In this document: piece after piece, positions 1 to 6,093 of the stretch
Numbering within the stretch: the stretch's first letter is position 1
Layout: each line of letters opens with the position of its first letter
DNA from: Planctomycetota bacterium
GTDB lineage: Bacteria; Planctomycetota; Planctomycetia; Pirellulales; Pirellulaceae
Length of the DNA: 7,308 nucleotides
Assembly (NCBI GenBank): GCA_023417165.1
Contig: JAEZGD010000412.1
Span: forward strand, 1-7,308
Direction of reading: 5' to 3'
Notes under the pieces: model-generated
Seen by the model: the letters and a program-made list of their open reading frames with translations, nothing else
The model's database searches: none
What the model was told of the DNA's origin: nothing
Translations under genes and position numbers: made by a program

Positions 1-1021
1 CCGCCAACTCTGCGTGGTACGGACCGTCTTCCATTAAGTCGAGCGAACGCGCTAGCCGCTGACGATCGGCCGCGCGCGGTAGGCTTCGCAACGCATTGAG
101 CACGCGCTCGATCTGTTCGTTGGTCACTTCCGATAGCAGCGGCTGACCCAGTCCCATGATCGCTTTGGCCCGCTGTAAATCGGCGAACTTGCCGGGATCA
201 TCTTGCATGGCTTGAAAGAGCTGCGTAACGGCGGCCAGCGATGCTTCGACCTCCGCCCAGTCGTGTTGATCGGCGGCTTGCAGCAGATGCAGATACTGAA
301 AGACCGCCAGCGACATCGGCCCCGATGTGATACCGCAGCGCTCGCCTCCTTCCGTCATTGCCTTGGCGATGAAGGGATCCCAGCCTTGCACAATCTTCAG
401 TCGCGTGAGTTGAGGATGCTGCAAATATGCTCGCGTGCTCTGCTCGTAGTTGGCTTCCGTGATCTTGGCGGCCACCAGATGATCGCCGCCAGGGCCAGCC
501 ACTAGTTGGGCTGCAGCGTTGGCTGTTAGGCGCACGCCACTGACATCGGGAATCGAATAGACACCCACCGCCAGGCCACGCCGGGCTGCAGCAGCAATCA
601 GCGGTTGCAGATTCTCGACGACGTCCTGGTCGCTGGCATCTGGCGGAAGGTTTGTGCCAGGGCGAAAGAAGACCACCGGATAGCCGAGCGTTTGCAACCG
701 CGATAGGAGATGTTCGTTCGCGACTTGGCCGTCCTCGGGCCGCAGCAGCGCCGTCTTGATCAAGTCGCCCGTCTTCGCCTGGGCGGCGGCGGTGAACCAG
801 ATGTCTAGCTCTTCCACCGAACGCAAGTGTCCTTGCCCGGTCGAGGCCGCAATGAGCACCGCGGGTGCGCCGGTTGCGGCTAACCGCTCCAGGAAATTAA
901 TTGTCCGCGCGGGATCGAGTGCGCGACGCGGCAGCGTGCCAGTGGTCGGATCGAAGCATGCCACTGTTACGCGCGGAAAATACCGTACGGGCTGTTCCAG
1001 GATTTGCGGCAAAGTTGGCAT
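1..1021 (-). CDS. Dihydrodipicolinate synthase (DapA) family aldolase, partial at left edge
   Basis: I translated this by hand. From ATG at 1021 the minus strand is open for 340 codons and leaves the window without a stop, so the C-terminus is missing. The protein matches the class I aldolase TIM-barrel family of DapA and N-acetylneuraminate lyase. The barrel motif is present in altered form as AASTGQG (residues 58-64) where DapA has GTTGE. The catalytic Tyr lies in GVYSIP (Tyr155), and the Schiff-base Lys lies in VAAKITEA (Lys186, codon 464-466). Both key residues are therefore kept. Members normally have about 290-310 residues; this one has an N-terminal stretch about 25 residues longer before the Lys. 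The altered GTTGE motif argues against housekeeping lysine synthesis, so the 2-keto-acid substrate is unknown. No Shine-Dalgarno site precedes the ATG. The gene diverges from the membrane-protein gene to its right. Confidence 0.88.
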   Translation of the reverse strand, partial: MPTLPQILEQPVRYFPRVTVACFDPTTGTLPRRALDPARTINFLERLAATGAPAVLIAASTGQGHLRSVEELDIWFTAAAQAKTGDLIKTALLRPEDGQVANEHLLSRLQTLGYPVVFFRPGTNLPPDASDQDVVENLQPLIAAAARRGLAVGVYSIPDVSGVRLTANAAAQLVAGPGGDHLVAAKITEANYEQSTRAYLQHPQLTRLKIVQGWDPFIAKAMTEGGERCGITSGPMSLAVFQYLHLLQAADQHDWAEVEASLAAVTQLFQAMQDDPGKFADLQRAKAIMGLGQPLLSEVTNEQIERVLNALRSLPRAADRQRLARSLDLMEDGPYHAELA

Positions 1022-1028
1022 AAGCAGC

Positions 1029-1034
1029 AGTATA
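1029..1034 (-). promoter_or_regulatory. Possible -10 box (TATACT) for the DapA-family gene
   Basis: Read on the minus strand, TATACT ends 7 bases before the ATG at 1021. Transcription from it would start almost at the ATG, giving a leaderless mRNA, which fits the lack of a Shine-Dalgarno site. There is no convincing -35 box, so this is a weak call. Confidence 0.22.
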
Positions 1035-1072
1035 GCTAAATGCGGTCGCTTTCCGACCTGGGAGGGCTGATC

Positions 1073-1078
1073 TACAAT
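1073..1078 (+). promoter_or_regulatory. Possible -10 box (TACAAT) for the membrane protein/phosphatase pair
   Basis: TACAAT differs from the sigma-70 consensus at one base and lies 33 bases before the chosen ATG at 1112. The expected -35 region (about 1050-1056) is poor. If it is real, the in-frame ATG at 1040 lies upstream of the transcript start, which supports the 1112 start. Confidence 0.22.
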
Positions 1079-1111
1079 GAGGGAAATCGTCCTTTTGCGA
1101 AAGCCGCCTGC

Positions 1112-1522
1112 ATGGTTTCGACTTTCCTTGTCGCTGGTTTGTTGGCGGCCATTGCCATCGGAACCTGTGTGTGGCAATCGAACGCGTGGAAGTCTCAACA
1201 AGAGGGCGAATCTTCGGATCAAGAGATCGACTTCTATCGTCACCGGCAGCGACGGCGTATGCAGATTAGTCTCTTGCTGGGACTCGTCGCGTTGGCCATT
1301 GCCGCGGGGCCTTTGATCACTGATGCACTGCTGGTCGGTTGTTATTGGCTCGGAGTTCTGATTGCGTTGTGCTGGATTATTTCGCTGTCGCTGATCGATG
1401 CATGGGCGTCGCAGCGATTTTTGGTGCGGGTACAAGGGAACGAGCATTCGGAGCAGGCGCAGATGCAGCGCGAACTCCTGAAGCACTCACGCCCTCAACC
1501 TCATTCCGATTCCTCTCCGTAA
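1112..1522 (+). CDS. Small three-helix membrane protein, function unknown
   Basis: This is a 136-residue protein I do not recognise. It has hydrophobic segments at about residues 2-20, 51-68 and 74-95. The loop between helices 1 and 2 ends in a basic cluster (RHRQRRR, 43-49), and the polar C-terminal tail is about 40 residues. By the positive-inside rule the basic loop and the tail should be cytoplasmic. The ATG at 1112 places the first helix at the N-terminus. An in-frame ATG at 1040 would add 24 residues of non-membrane character and sits only 18 bases from the divergent DapA-family start, so I prefer 1112; neither has a clear ribosome binding site. The TAA stop is 12 bases before the phosphatase start, in the same frame, so the two are very likely co-transcribed and perhaps translationally coupled. 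Confidence 0.68.
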   Translation: MVSTFLVAGLLAAIAIGTCVWQSNAWKSQQEGESSDQEIDFYRHRQRRRMQISLLLGLVALAIAAGPLITDALLVGCYWLGVLIALCWIISLSLIDAWASQRFLVRVQGNEHSEQAQMQRELLKHSRPQPHSDSSP

Positions 1523-1534
1523 AGGCGCGCCCTC

Positions 1535-1972
1535 TTGCGACAGATTTCGCCCCATCGCCTTTGGCTTGGCAATATTGTCGACGTGCGCGATCTGCGCAGC
1601 GTGTTGAACCAAGGCATTCACGCGATTGTCGATTTAGCGGCTCACGAACCGCCGCCGACCATCACGCGCGACTTGGTTTACGTGCGTTGTCCGCTGCTCG
1701 ATAACTCGGGCAACTCGCCATGGCTGGTTTGCCTGGCGGTCGAGACCGTGTGGCGCTTGCTACACGCCAAAGTGCCGACGTTGGTCTATTGCTCAGCCGG
1801 TATGAGTCGCACACCTGCAGTGGTGGCAGCGGCGCTGGCGCTCGAGACCAATCGCTCGTTGGCCGACTGCCTGCAAGAGATCACGGTCAACGTGCCGCAC
1901 GATGTCTCGCCAGGCTTAATTGCCGACGTGCAAGCCGCGATGCCGCTGTTTGTGCAAACGACGGCTACGTAA
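1535..1972 (+). CDS. Dual-specificity-type (Cys-based) protein phosphatase
   Basis: This 145-residue protein consists of one small DSP/PTP-like domain. The N-terminus (LWLGNIVDVRDL, 9-20) resembles the start of DSP folds. The phosphate-binding loop is CSAGMSRT, matching C-x5-R with Cys86 (codon 1790-1792) and Arg92. Asp56, in PLLDNSGN, is a candidate general acid. The His that usually precedes the Cys is replaced by Tyr85. Likely substrates are phospho-Tyr or phospho-Ser/Thr proteins, but a phosphoinositide-like or RNA substrate cannot be excluded. There is no signal peptide, so it is cytoplasmic. The start is TTG: the preceding in-frame codons are TAA and four non-start codons, and the domain begins immediately. 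It follows the membrane-protein gene by 12 bases and converges on the HEAT-repeat gene, with four bases between stop codons. Confidence 0.85.
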   Translation: MRQISPHRLWLGNIVDVRDLRSVLNQGIHAIVDLAAHEPPPTITRDLVYVRCPLLDNSGNSPWLVCLAVETVWRLLHAKVPTLVYCSAGMSRTPAVVAAALALETNRSLADCLQEITVNVPHDVSPGLIADVQAAMPLFVQTTAT

Positions 1973-1976
1973 GCGA

Positions 1977-3134
1977 CTATTGCGTCGCCCGGTCGAGGAC
2001 CTGTCGCACTGCCGGATCGCTTTCATCCAACGCTTGCTGACGCAGCGCGTACAAGATTTGAGGATCGCCGCTGGTGGCCAGTACATGAGCCACCGCCAGG
2101 CGAACGCGCGCGTCCTCGTCATTCAACAAACGCAGCAGCCAAGGCCGTGCATCGACGACGGTTTGCCGCGCCAGTTGATCGACCAGTTGGCGACGCACTT
2201 CAGGTTGCGGATCGGCAAACTTACGCGCCACTGCCAGATGCACTTCGCCAAAGCCAATCGCCCGCAGCGCCGTTTCGGCGGCCTCGCGCTCATTGCCATC
2301 GGCGGAAACCAAGCGATAAATCTGCGAAACGGTCGTATCGCCAGACTTGGCGTGCGGCGCATGCGAAGGCGTCGTTGAAGTCGTTTCAGGGAAAAAGCGA
2401 CGCGGTTCTTCGCCAGCCGGAATCGCCGGCGCTAGCTCGGGTTCATCGGCATGCGGCAGGACGCGCGGTTGCCCAGAGGCTTCAGGCGGCAGCGCTGGCA
2501 CGCGCGTCATCTCGGTTGGCAAACCACCGCCAGGCAGCGTCAGTTCATCATCCAAAGGCGAAAGCCGCGCGGCAGCGCGAGGCGTAAAGCTGGCGGTGGC
2601 CACTTCGGTCGCCGCCAATGCCGGTTCCTCGCGACCACGCACGGCCACGAGCACACGCTCGCAGTCGGCGATCAGTCGTTGCTGATCGACCACCGTCGCA
2701 TCAACCGGCCACAGCAAGATGCGTGTCGCCAGGTCGCTGGCCATGCGGCGCGTCGGCGGCGAACAACCTTCAATGCCTTGTGCTAATTCATTGGCGAGCT
2801 TCGCCAGGCGGCGCGAAGCTTCGTGCGGCTTGAGCAGCTGCCAGCGATCGAGTTCTTCGGACAGCACCAAGCGCGCTTCGGTCGCAATCTCGACACGCTC
2901 GTGCTTGAGCGCTGCTGCGAGATACGGAAGCCCAGCTTCTCCAAAGGCCGCCAAGTGCCGCATGTGCTGAGCACGTTCCGTAGGCGAAGCGGTTTCGAGC
3001 TGTGCCGCCACGCGTTTGGCCAGCGCGCGTTGCGGGCGAATCCAGCTTTGGCCCAGCCAGAACAGCAGCGCGCTGGTGGCAATCACCAGCAACGCCTTCA
3101 CATACCAATAGCGTCCTCGCCACAGGGCAGCCAT
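1977..3134 (-). CDS. Membrane-anchored HEAT-repeat protein
   Basis: This 385-residue protein has a short basic N-terminus and one transmembrane helix at about residues 11-31. An N-terminal helical region (about 34-160) looks like degenerate HEAT repeats. A Pro/Ala/Glu-rich linker follows at about 165-262. A C-terminal block (about 268-384) holds three to four clearer repeats with the typical D-P-x-V-R turns, for example DPQPEVRRQL at 308-317 and DEDARVRLAV at 339-348. HEAT arrays are protein-binding scaffolds, and anchored versions are common in planctomycetes (family knowledge); the partner here is unknown. There is no signal-peptidase-like site, so it is probably a single-pass anchor. The start is well fixed because an in-frame TGA lies two codons upstream (3141-3143). 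The ribosome binding site is weak. It lies 102 bases downstream of the CheV-type gene on the same strand, so co-transcription is possible. Confidence 0.82.
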   Translation of the reverse strand: MAALWRGRYWYVKALLVIATSALLFWLGQSWIRPQRALAKRVAAQLETASPTERAQHMRHLAAFGEAGLPYLAAALKHERVEIATEARLVLSEELDRWQLLKPHEASRRLAKLANELAQGIEGCSPPTRRMASDLATRILLWPVDATVVDQQRLIADCERVLVAVRGREEPALAATEVATASFTPRAAARLSPLDDELTLPGGGLPTEMTRVPALPPEASGQPRVLPHADEPELAPAIPAGEEPRRFFPETTSTTPSHAPHAKSGDTTVSQIYRLVSADGNEREAAETALRAIGFGEVHLAVARKFADPQPEVRRQLVDQLARQTVVDARPWLLRLLNDEDARVRLAVAHVLATSGDPQILYALRQQALDESDPAVRQVLDRATQ

Positions 3135-3160
3135 GCCGACTCACACGAATGAGGGTTCCA

Positions 3161-3212
3161 TGCGGCCGCACAGACCGCTGGGACATTCTGCGTGATGACC
3201 CTGCTTGCAAGC
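3161..3212. other. Two 10-bp palindromes between the CheV-type and HEAT genes
   Basis: The 102-base gap between the two minus-strand genes holds two perfect palindromes, TGCGGCCGCA (3161-3170) and GCTTGCAAGC (3203-3212). Such sites can bind dimeric regulators, but GC-rich palindromes also arise by chance. No terminator with a T-tract is visible here, which leaves co-transcription possible. Confidence 0.25.
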
Positions 3213-3236
3213 AAGAGCAAACCGCGCGAGCAACCC

Positions 3237-4619
3237 TTAGGAAGTCGACGCCAGGCGTTCACAAAGCTGTCGCCCTCGCGCTAGCACTGCTGGCAGTTCG
3301 GTCTCCCGCGTGGCAACATCATGCAGCCAATCGCCATAGGCCGCCAACTGTTCGAGCGAGATCGCTTGTTCGGCCAACTGCGTTTCCAGCACTTGCGTCA
3401 GACGTGCGACTTCATGGATCGGAACCACGAGTGCCGCCGACTTGATCGTATGCAGCGTCCGCAACAGTTCTTGGCTCACCCCCGCATCGCCGGGCGATTG
3501 CGCGAGCTGTTCGAGCAACCGCGTGAAATGGCGACTACGGTCAGACAACTCGGCGCGATACGTTTGCCAAAGACGCGGGTTCTCGACCGCAGGCGATTCT
3601 TCCTCTTCAACTTCCCATATGGGAGCTTGTTCCGCCCGCATCGCATGGCCCCGCGAATGTTGCAAAGACTTTGCCTGAGCGCGGCGTTCGAGTGCTTGTG
3701 TGATCAGCCCATCGGCTACTTCGACCACCTTGTGCACATGGGGCTTCGCAATCTGGGCATCAGCGCCGACGGCGCGTCCCTTCTTCAGATTGTCCGGCGT
3801 GACGATCGACGAATAAAGCAATACCGGCAGCGACTGGAGTTGCGGATGCGATTTGACGAGCTTCGTCAAATGCAAGCCATCGACCTGCGGCATCTCGACA
3901 TCGCTGATCATCAGGTCGGCAATCGACGCTTGATCGCGACCGGCAGCGACTTGCGTTTGCAGCCAAGTCCAAGCTTCGTGACCATTCGCAAAGGCGCGTA
4001 CTTGCGTGTAGCCGCTGGCATGAAGCGTATCTGTGACCACTGCACGCACCGTGGCGCTGTCATCGACCAAGAGCACGCGCAACTCGCCGCGCGCGAGGCC
4101 TTGCGGGTTGGCAATCGCCGCGGTGCGGAAGTATTGCTGCGTTACTTGATCGACGATCATCTCGAAGTCGAGCATGATGACCAACCGCTGATCGATGCGC
4201 GCGACCGCAGTGACGGGCGAGTGAGACAAGGAACTGATGGCCGGTACCGCCAATATCTGTTCCCAGCTCAAACGATGGATGCGCTCGACGCTATCGACGA
4301 CAAATGCGGTTTGATGCGCGTTGAAGTCGGCCAGGATCAGCTTCTGGTCGCTGGTTGCTTCGCTCTCTGGCACCTGCAAATGCCGACGCAGCGATACAAC
4401 CGGCACCACTACCTCGCGCAGCTTCATGACGCCAAGCACCGAAGGATGCGCCTGGGCGAGGCTGGTGATTGGCGCGCATGACATGATCTCGCGGACCTTG
4501 GCCACGTTGATGCCAAAGGTATAGTCGGCCAGCTTGAACACTAGAACCTCTAGCTCGTTCGTGCCGCTTTCCAGCAGAATGTCCTTCTCCAACAGAAGGT
4601 TGCTAAGGCTCGTCTTCAT
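3237..4619 (-). CDS. cheV: CheV-type chemotaxis coupling protein with added C-terminal Hpt domain (CheW-REC-Hpt)
   Basis: This 460-residue cytoplasmic protein has three domains. A CheW-like domain spans about residues 20-160; it couples receptors to the CheA kinase. A receiver domain spans about 180-305, with the acidic pair Asp186/Asp187, phospho-acceptor Asp240 in ISDVEMPQVDG, Ser270 and Lys292 in IAKP, so it should be phosphorylatable. A charged linker (about 312-348) leads to an Hpt domain (about 350-455), with the phospho-histidine motif LHTIKSAA and His390. Ordinary CheV is about 300-320 residues and ends after the receiver, so the Hpt domain is an addition. It could relay phosphate between CheA and this or another receiver, or act as a phosphate sink (inference). 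The aromatic switch position three residues before Lys292 is Gln289. GGAG at 4627-4630 lies 7 bases before the ATG. No other chemotaxis gene is in the window; a HEAT gene follows. Confidence 0.92.
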   Translation of the reverse strand: MKTSLSNLLLEKDILLESGTNELEVLVFKLADYTFGINVAKVREIMSCAPITSLAQAHPSVLGVMKLREVVVPVVSLRRHLQVPESEATSDQKLILADFNAHQTAFVVDSVERIHRLSWEQILAVPAISSLSHSPVTAVARIDQRLVIMLDFEMIVDQVTQQYFRTAAIANPQGLARGELRVLLVDDSATVRAVVTDTLHASGYTQVRAFANGHEAWTWLQTQVAAGRDQASIADLMISDVEMPQVDGLHLTKLVKSHPQLQSLPVLLYSSIVTPDNLKKGRAVGADAQIAKPHVHKVVEVADGLITQALERRAQAKSLQHSRGHAMRAEQAPIWEVEEEESPAVENPRLWQTYRAELSDRSRHFTRLLEQLAQSPGDAGVSQELLRTLHTIKSAALVVPIHEVARLTQVLETQLAEQAISLEQLAAYGDWLHDVATRETELPAVLARGRQLCERLASTS

Positions 4620-5033
4620 CCTGCCGCTCCGTCGTCAAGAAAGTGGCGACCTGATGCCGCCTTTCTCTCTCTCATCGAAAGCCCCGGCAGGGCAAATTCA
4701 CCCTAAGCCGCCAGGCTGACAGAACCGCCCCGGACGCTCCGCCTGACACAGCCGGTGCGACTGGAGCCCATGGCCGCATGCCTAAGGCGCCAGGAATATG
4801 CCATGCTTTTCTGGGGATGGCTGATCGAGCAAATACTTGTCCATTCGATGCTTACGTCGGTTGCGATGCCAGAATGATACCTGACTTTATGCCTGGGCAT
4901 TACCTGCCTGATGGGTGGCGAGTGTTTGAACTGCATGCCGCCTGAAACTCATGCCACTACGAATTGCCAAGGAGCGCAAAATCGTACCCGTGTCTAGTGA
5001 ATTGGTCAAGTGTTGGTTCGCAATAACGAAGGA
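4620..5033. other. Gene-poor stretch upstream of the CheV-type gene
   Basis: About 410 bases with no ORF I can support. The leader and promoter of the minus-strand CheV-type gene should lie at its left end, but I found no good -35/-10 pair and no correctly spaced sigma-54 GG/GC pair. A 77-codon minus-strand frame (4703-4936) is Arg/Ser-rich with no recognisable fold and is left out. The repeat family starts at the right end. Confidence 0.5.
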
Positions 5034-5220
5034 GTTCGTGGCGACATTCTTTTCTGCTTCCAGAGCGGGGGCGTCAGCCCCCTGTATCCGCGCTCCCCTT
5101 TGCGGAACGTTAATCCATCGACGGTGCTGAAGTCTGAGGTGTCACGCGAAGCCAGCAGCCGCAGAAGGTTCACGCCGCGGCGGAACACGAGCACTAGCCG
5201 GAGGCGAGGGGCACCCGGCG
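5034..5220 (+). repeat. Intergenic hairpin repeat, copy 1 (diverged)
   Basis: Two conserved blocks identify this copy. Block A is a hairpin with arms GGGGGC (5067-5072) and GCCCCC (5077-5082), loop GTCA, followed by TCCGC. Block B begins with GCGGAACAC (5180-5188), then GAG and an imperfect hairpin with arms CACTAGCC (5192-5199) and GGCGAGGG (5203-5210) around GGA, then GCACC. The middle is much changed from copies 2 and 3, though AAGG-TTC-GCC (about 5165-5176) can be aligned. It lies between the CheV-type gene and the 3' end of the small minus-strand gene at 5235. Reading frames across it are artefacts of the repeat. Confidence 0.75.
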
Positions 5221-5234
5221 GGGAGGCCTGGGCA

Positions 5235-5483
5235 TTATTGTGCCGGCAACTTTCGCAGCATCACGCGCATATCTTCCTTGAGATACACTTCGGCTGTTTT
5301 CCGGCTGGTGTAGATGTGAGCACCGTCGCCGTCGCTGCGCTGCCACGACCGTCCCGTCCAGTGGTGCGAATAGCTTGGACCGGTCTCTCCTTCCGCAACC
5401 TTGGTCTGTAAGTCGCAGACGATAATCCAGATGATGCCCGGCTTCTTTTCCTGGATCTCAATGCGATCACGGTCGGTTGCCAT
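5235..5483 (-). CDS. Small protein of unknown function (82 residues)
   Basis: I do not recognise a family. The predicted protein begins MATDRDRIEIQEKKP, has a strongly hydrophobic strand-like segment (IIWIIVCDL, about 17-25), then a Gly/Ser/His/Trp-rich middle (SYSHHWTGRSW) and a helical, charged C-terminus (TAEVYLKEDMRVMLRKL). The mix of buried-looking strand, aromatic residues and amphipathic tail looks like a small folded alpha/beta protein rather than a chance frame. The ATG at 5483 has AAGG nine bases upstream. A GTG at 5561 would give 108 residues with an added Trp/Tyr-rich N-terminus and cannot be excluded. Repeat copy 1 lies just beyond its stop. It diverges from the AhpD-like gene. 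Confidence 0.55.
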   Translation of the reverse strand: MATDRDRIEIQEKKPGIIWIIVCDLQTKVAEGETGPSYSHHWTGRSWQRSDGDGAHIYTSRKTAEVYLKEDMRVMLRKLPAQ

Positions 5484-5610
5484 AAAAGAAGGCCTTTGTA
5501 GCGGAGAACGAGTGCGCCGATAGTAATCGTCACCCCAGTTTATCCACGCTTTATACGTCACAAAAGACGCGTTGATTTGCGTCGCTGCTACCGAGTGCGC
5601 TGCTTGCTCT

Positions 5611-5709
5611 GGGCGAATACCGGCGCGAAAATGAGCGGTGCCGCGCAGGTTGTTTACACCTTAGTGGCCAAGCGATGTTTCGGGCCGTTTTTCAAGTCCG
5701 GTATCGCCC
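5611..5709. promoter_or_regulatory. Spaced inverted repeat in the AhpD-like gene leader
   Basis: GGGCGAATACCGG (5611-5623) and CCGGTATCGCCC (5698-5709) are complementary over 12 bp with one bulged A, separated by 74 bases. Inside lies a smaller pair, GCGCG (5623-5627) with CGCGC (5642-5646). The structure ends about 30 bases before the AhpD-like start. It could be a leader RNA fold or two half-sites of a regulator. TTTACA (5653-5658) is a possible -35 box, but no good -10 follows. Confidence 0.35.
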
Positions 5710-5727
5710 GGCCGCAAACTTCGCATT

Positions 5728-5733
5728 AGGGAG
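5728..5733 (+). promoter_or_regulatory. Ribosome binding site (AGGGAG) that fixes the AhpD-like start
   Basis: AGGGAG lies 7 bases before the first of three consecutive ATG codons at 5741. It argues against the in-frame ATG at 5675, which would add 22 residues absent from this family's usual fold. Confidence 0.65.
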
Positions 5734-5740
5734 CGCACCC

Positions 5741-6091
5741 ATGATGATGGACTGGAAGGCTTACGGCAGTCAGATCGATGCGGCCGTCAAGGAGATATCG
5801 ATTGCCAAGCCCGATCTTGTGAAAGGTTATAATGCCTTGGCACAAGCAAGTACGAAGGGCCCGCATCTGGATGCCAAGGTACGCGAATTGATTGCGCTGG
5901 CGGTCGCCGTTTCGTTACGTTGCGACGGCTGTATCAACGCCCACACCGATGCCGCGCAAAGAGCCGGGGCGTCGAAGGAAGAGATTGTCGAAGCGCTCGG
6001 CGTCGCCATGGCGATCAACGCAGGCGCGACGCTGGTCTATTCGGCGAGGACCATCGACGCCTATAACGCCAAAGCAACCCAGGAAACGTGA
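5741..6091 (+). CDS. AhpD-like carboxymuconolactone decarboxylase (CMD) family protein
   Basis: This 116-residue all-helical protein belongs to the CMD/AhpD-like family. The redox motif E-x11-C-x2-C-x3-H is complete: Glu49, Cys61 (codon 5921-5923), Cys64 and His68, in the stretch LRCDGCINAHTDAA. Members with this motif act as thiol peroxidases or disulfide reductases, often as trimers or hexamers of a single domain. True AhpD partners AhpC; no ahpC is seen here, so the partner and substrate (peroxide, organic hydroperoxide or an aldehyde-type compound) are unknown. The C-terminal helix (LGVAMAINAGATLVYSARTIDAY) is typical of the family. The start at 5741 has a good Shine-Dalgarno site. There is no signal peptide, so it is cytoplasmic. 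It stands alone, divergent from the small gene to its left and convergent with the SUKH gene across repeat copy 2. Confidence 0.9.
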   Translation: MMMDWKAYGSQIDAAVKEISIAKPDLVKGYNALAQASTKGPHLDAKVRELIALAVAVSLRCDGCINAHTDAAQRAGASKEEIVEALGVAMAINAGATLVYSARTIDAYNAKATQET

Positions 6092-6093
6092 CG

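Noticed and set aside
203..505. Plus-strand frames opposite the DapA-family gene (also 756-1070).
   Set aside because: Antisense shadows of a minus-strand gene that keeps its catalytic Tyr and Lys.
3321..4481. A 386-codon plus-strand frame opposite the CheV-type gene.
   Set aside because: It is the antisense shadow of a gene with clear CheW, receiver and Hpt motifs; its own product is Arg-rich with no domain.
4683..4720. A sigma-54 promoter for the CheV-type gene.
   Set aside because: The GG and GC elements on the minus strand are about 17 bases apart instead of the required 10.
4703..4936. A 77-codon minus-strand frame upstream of the CheV-type gene.
   Set aside because: Biased Arg/Ser/His composition, no hydrophobic core and no ribosome binding site; more likely a chance frame.
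5010..5411. A 133-codon plus-strand frame across repeat copy 1.
   Set aside because: It translates the GC-rich repeat, is rich in Arg/Pro/Ser, overlaps the better small minus-strand gene, and has no recognisable fold.
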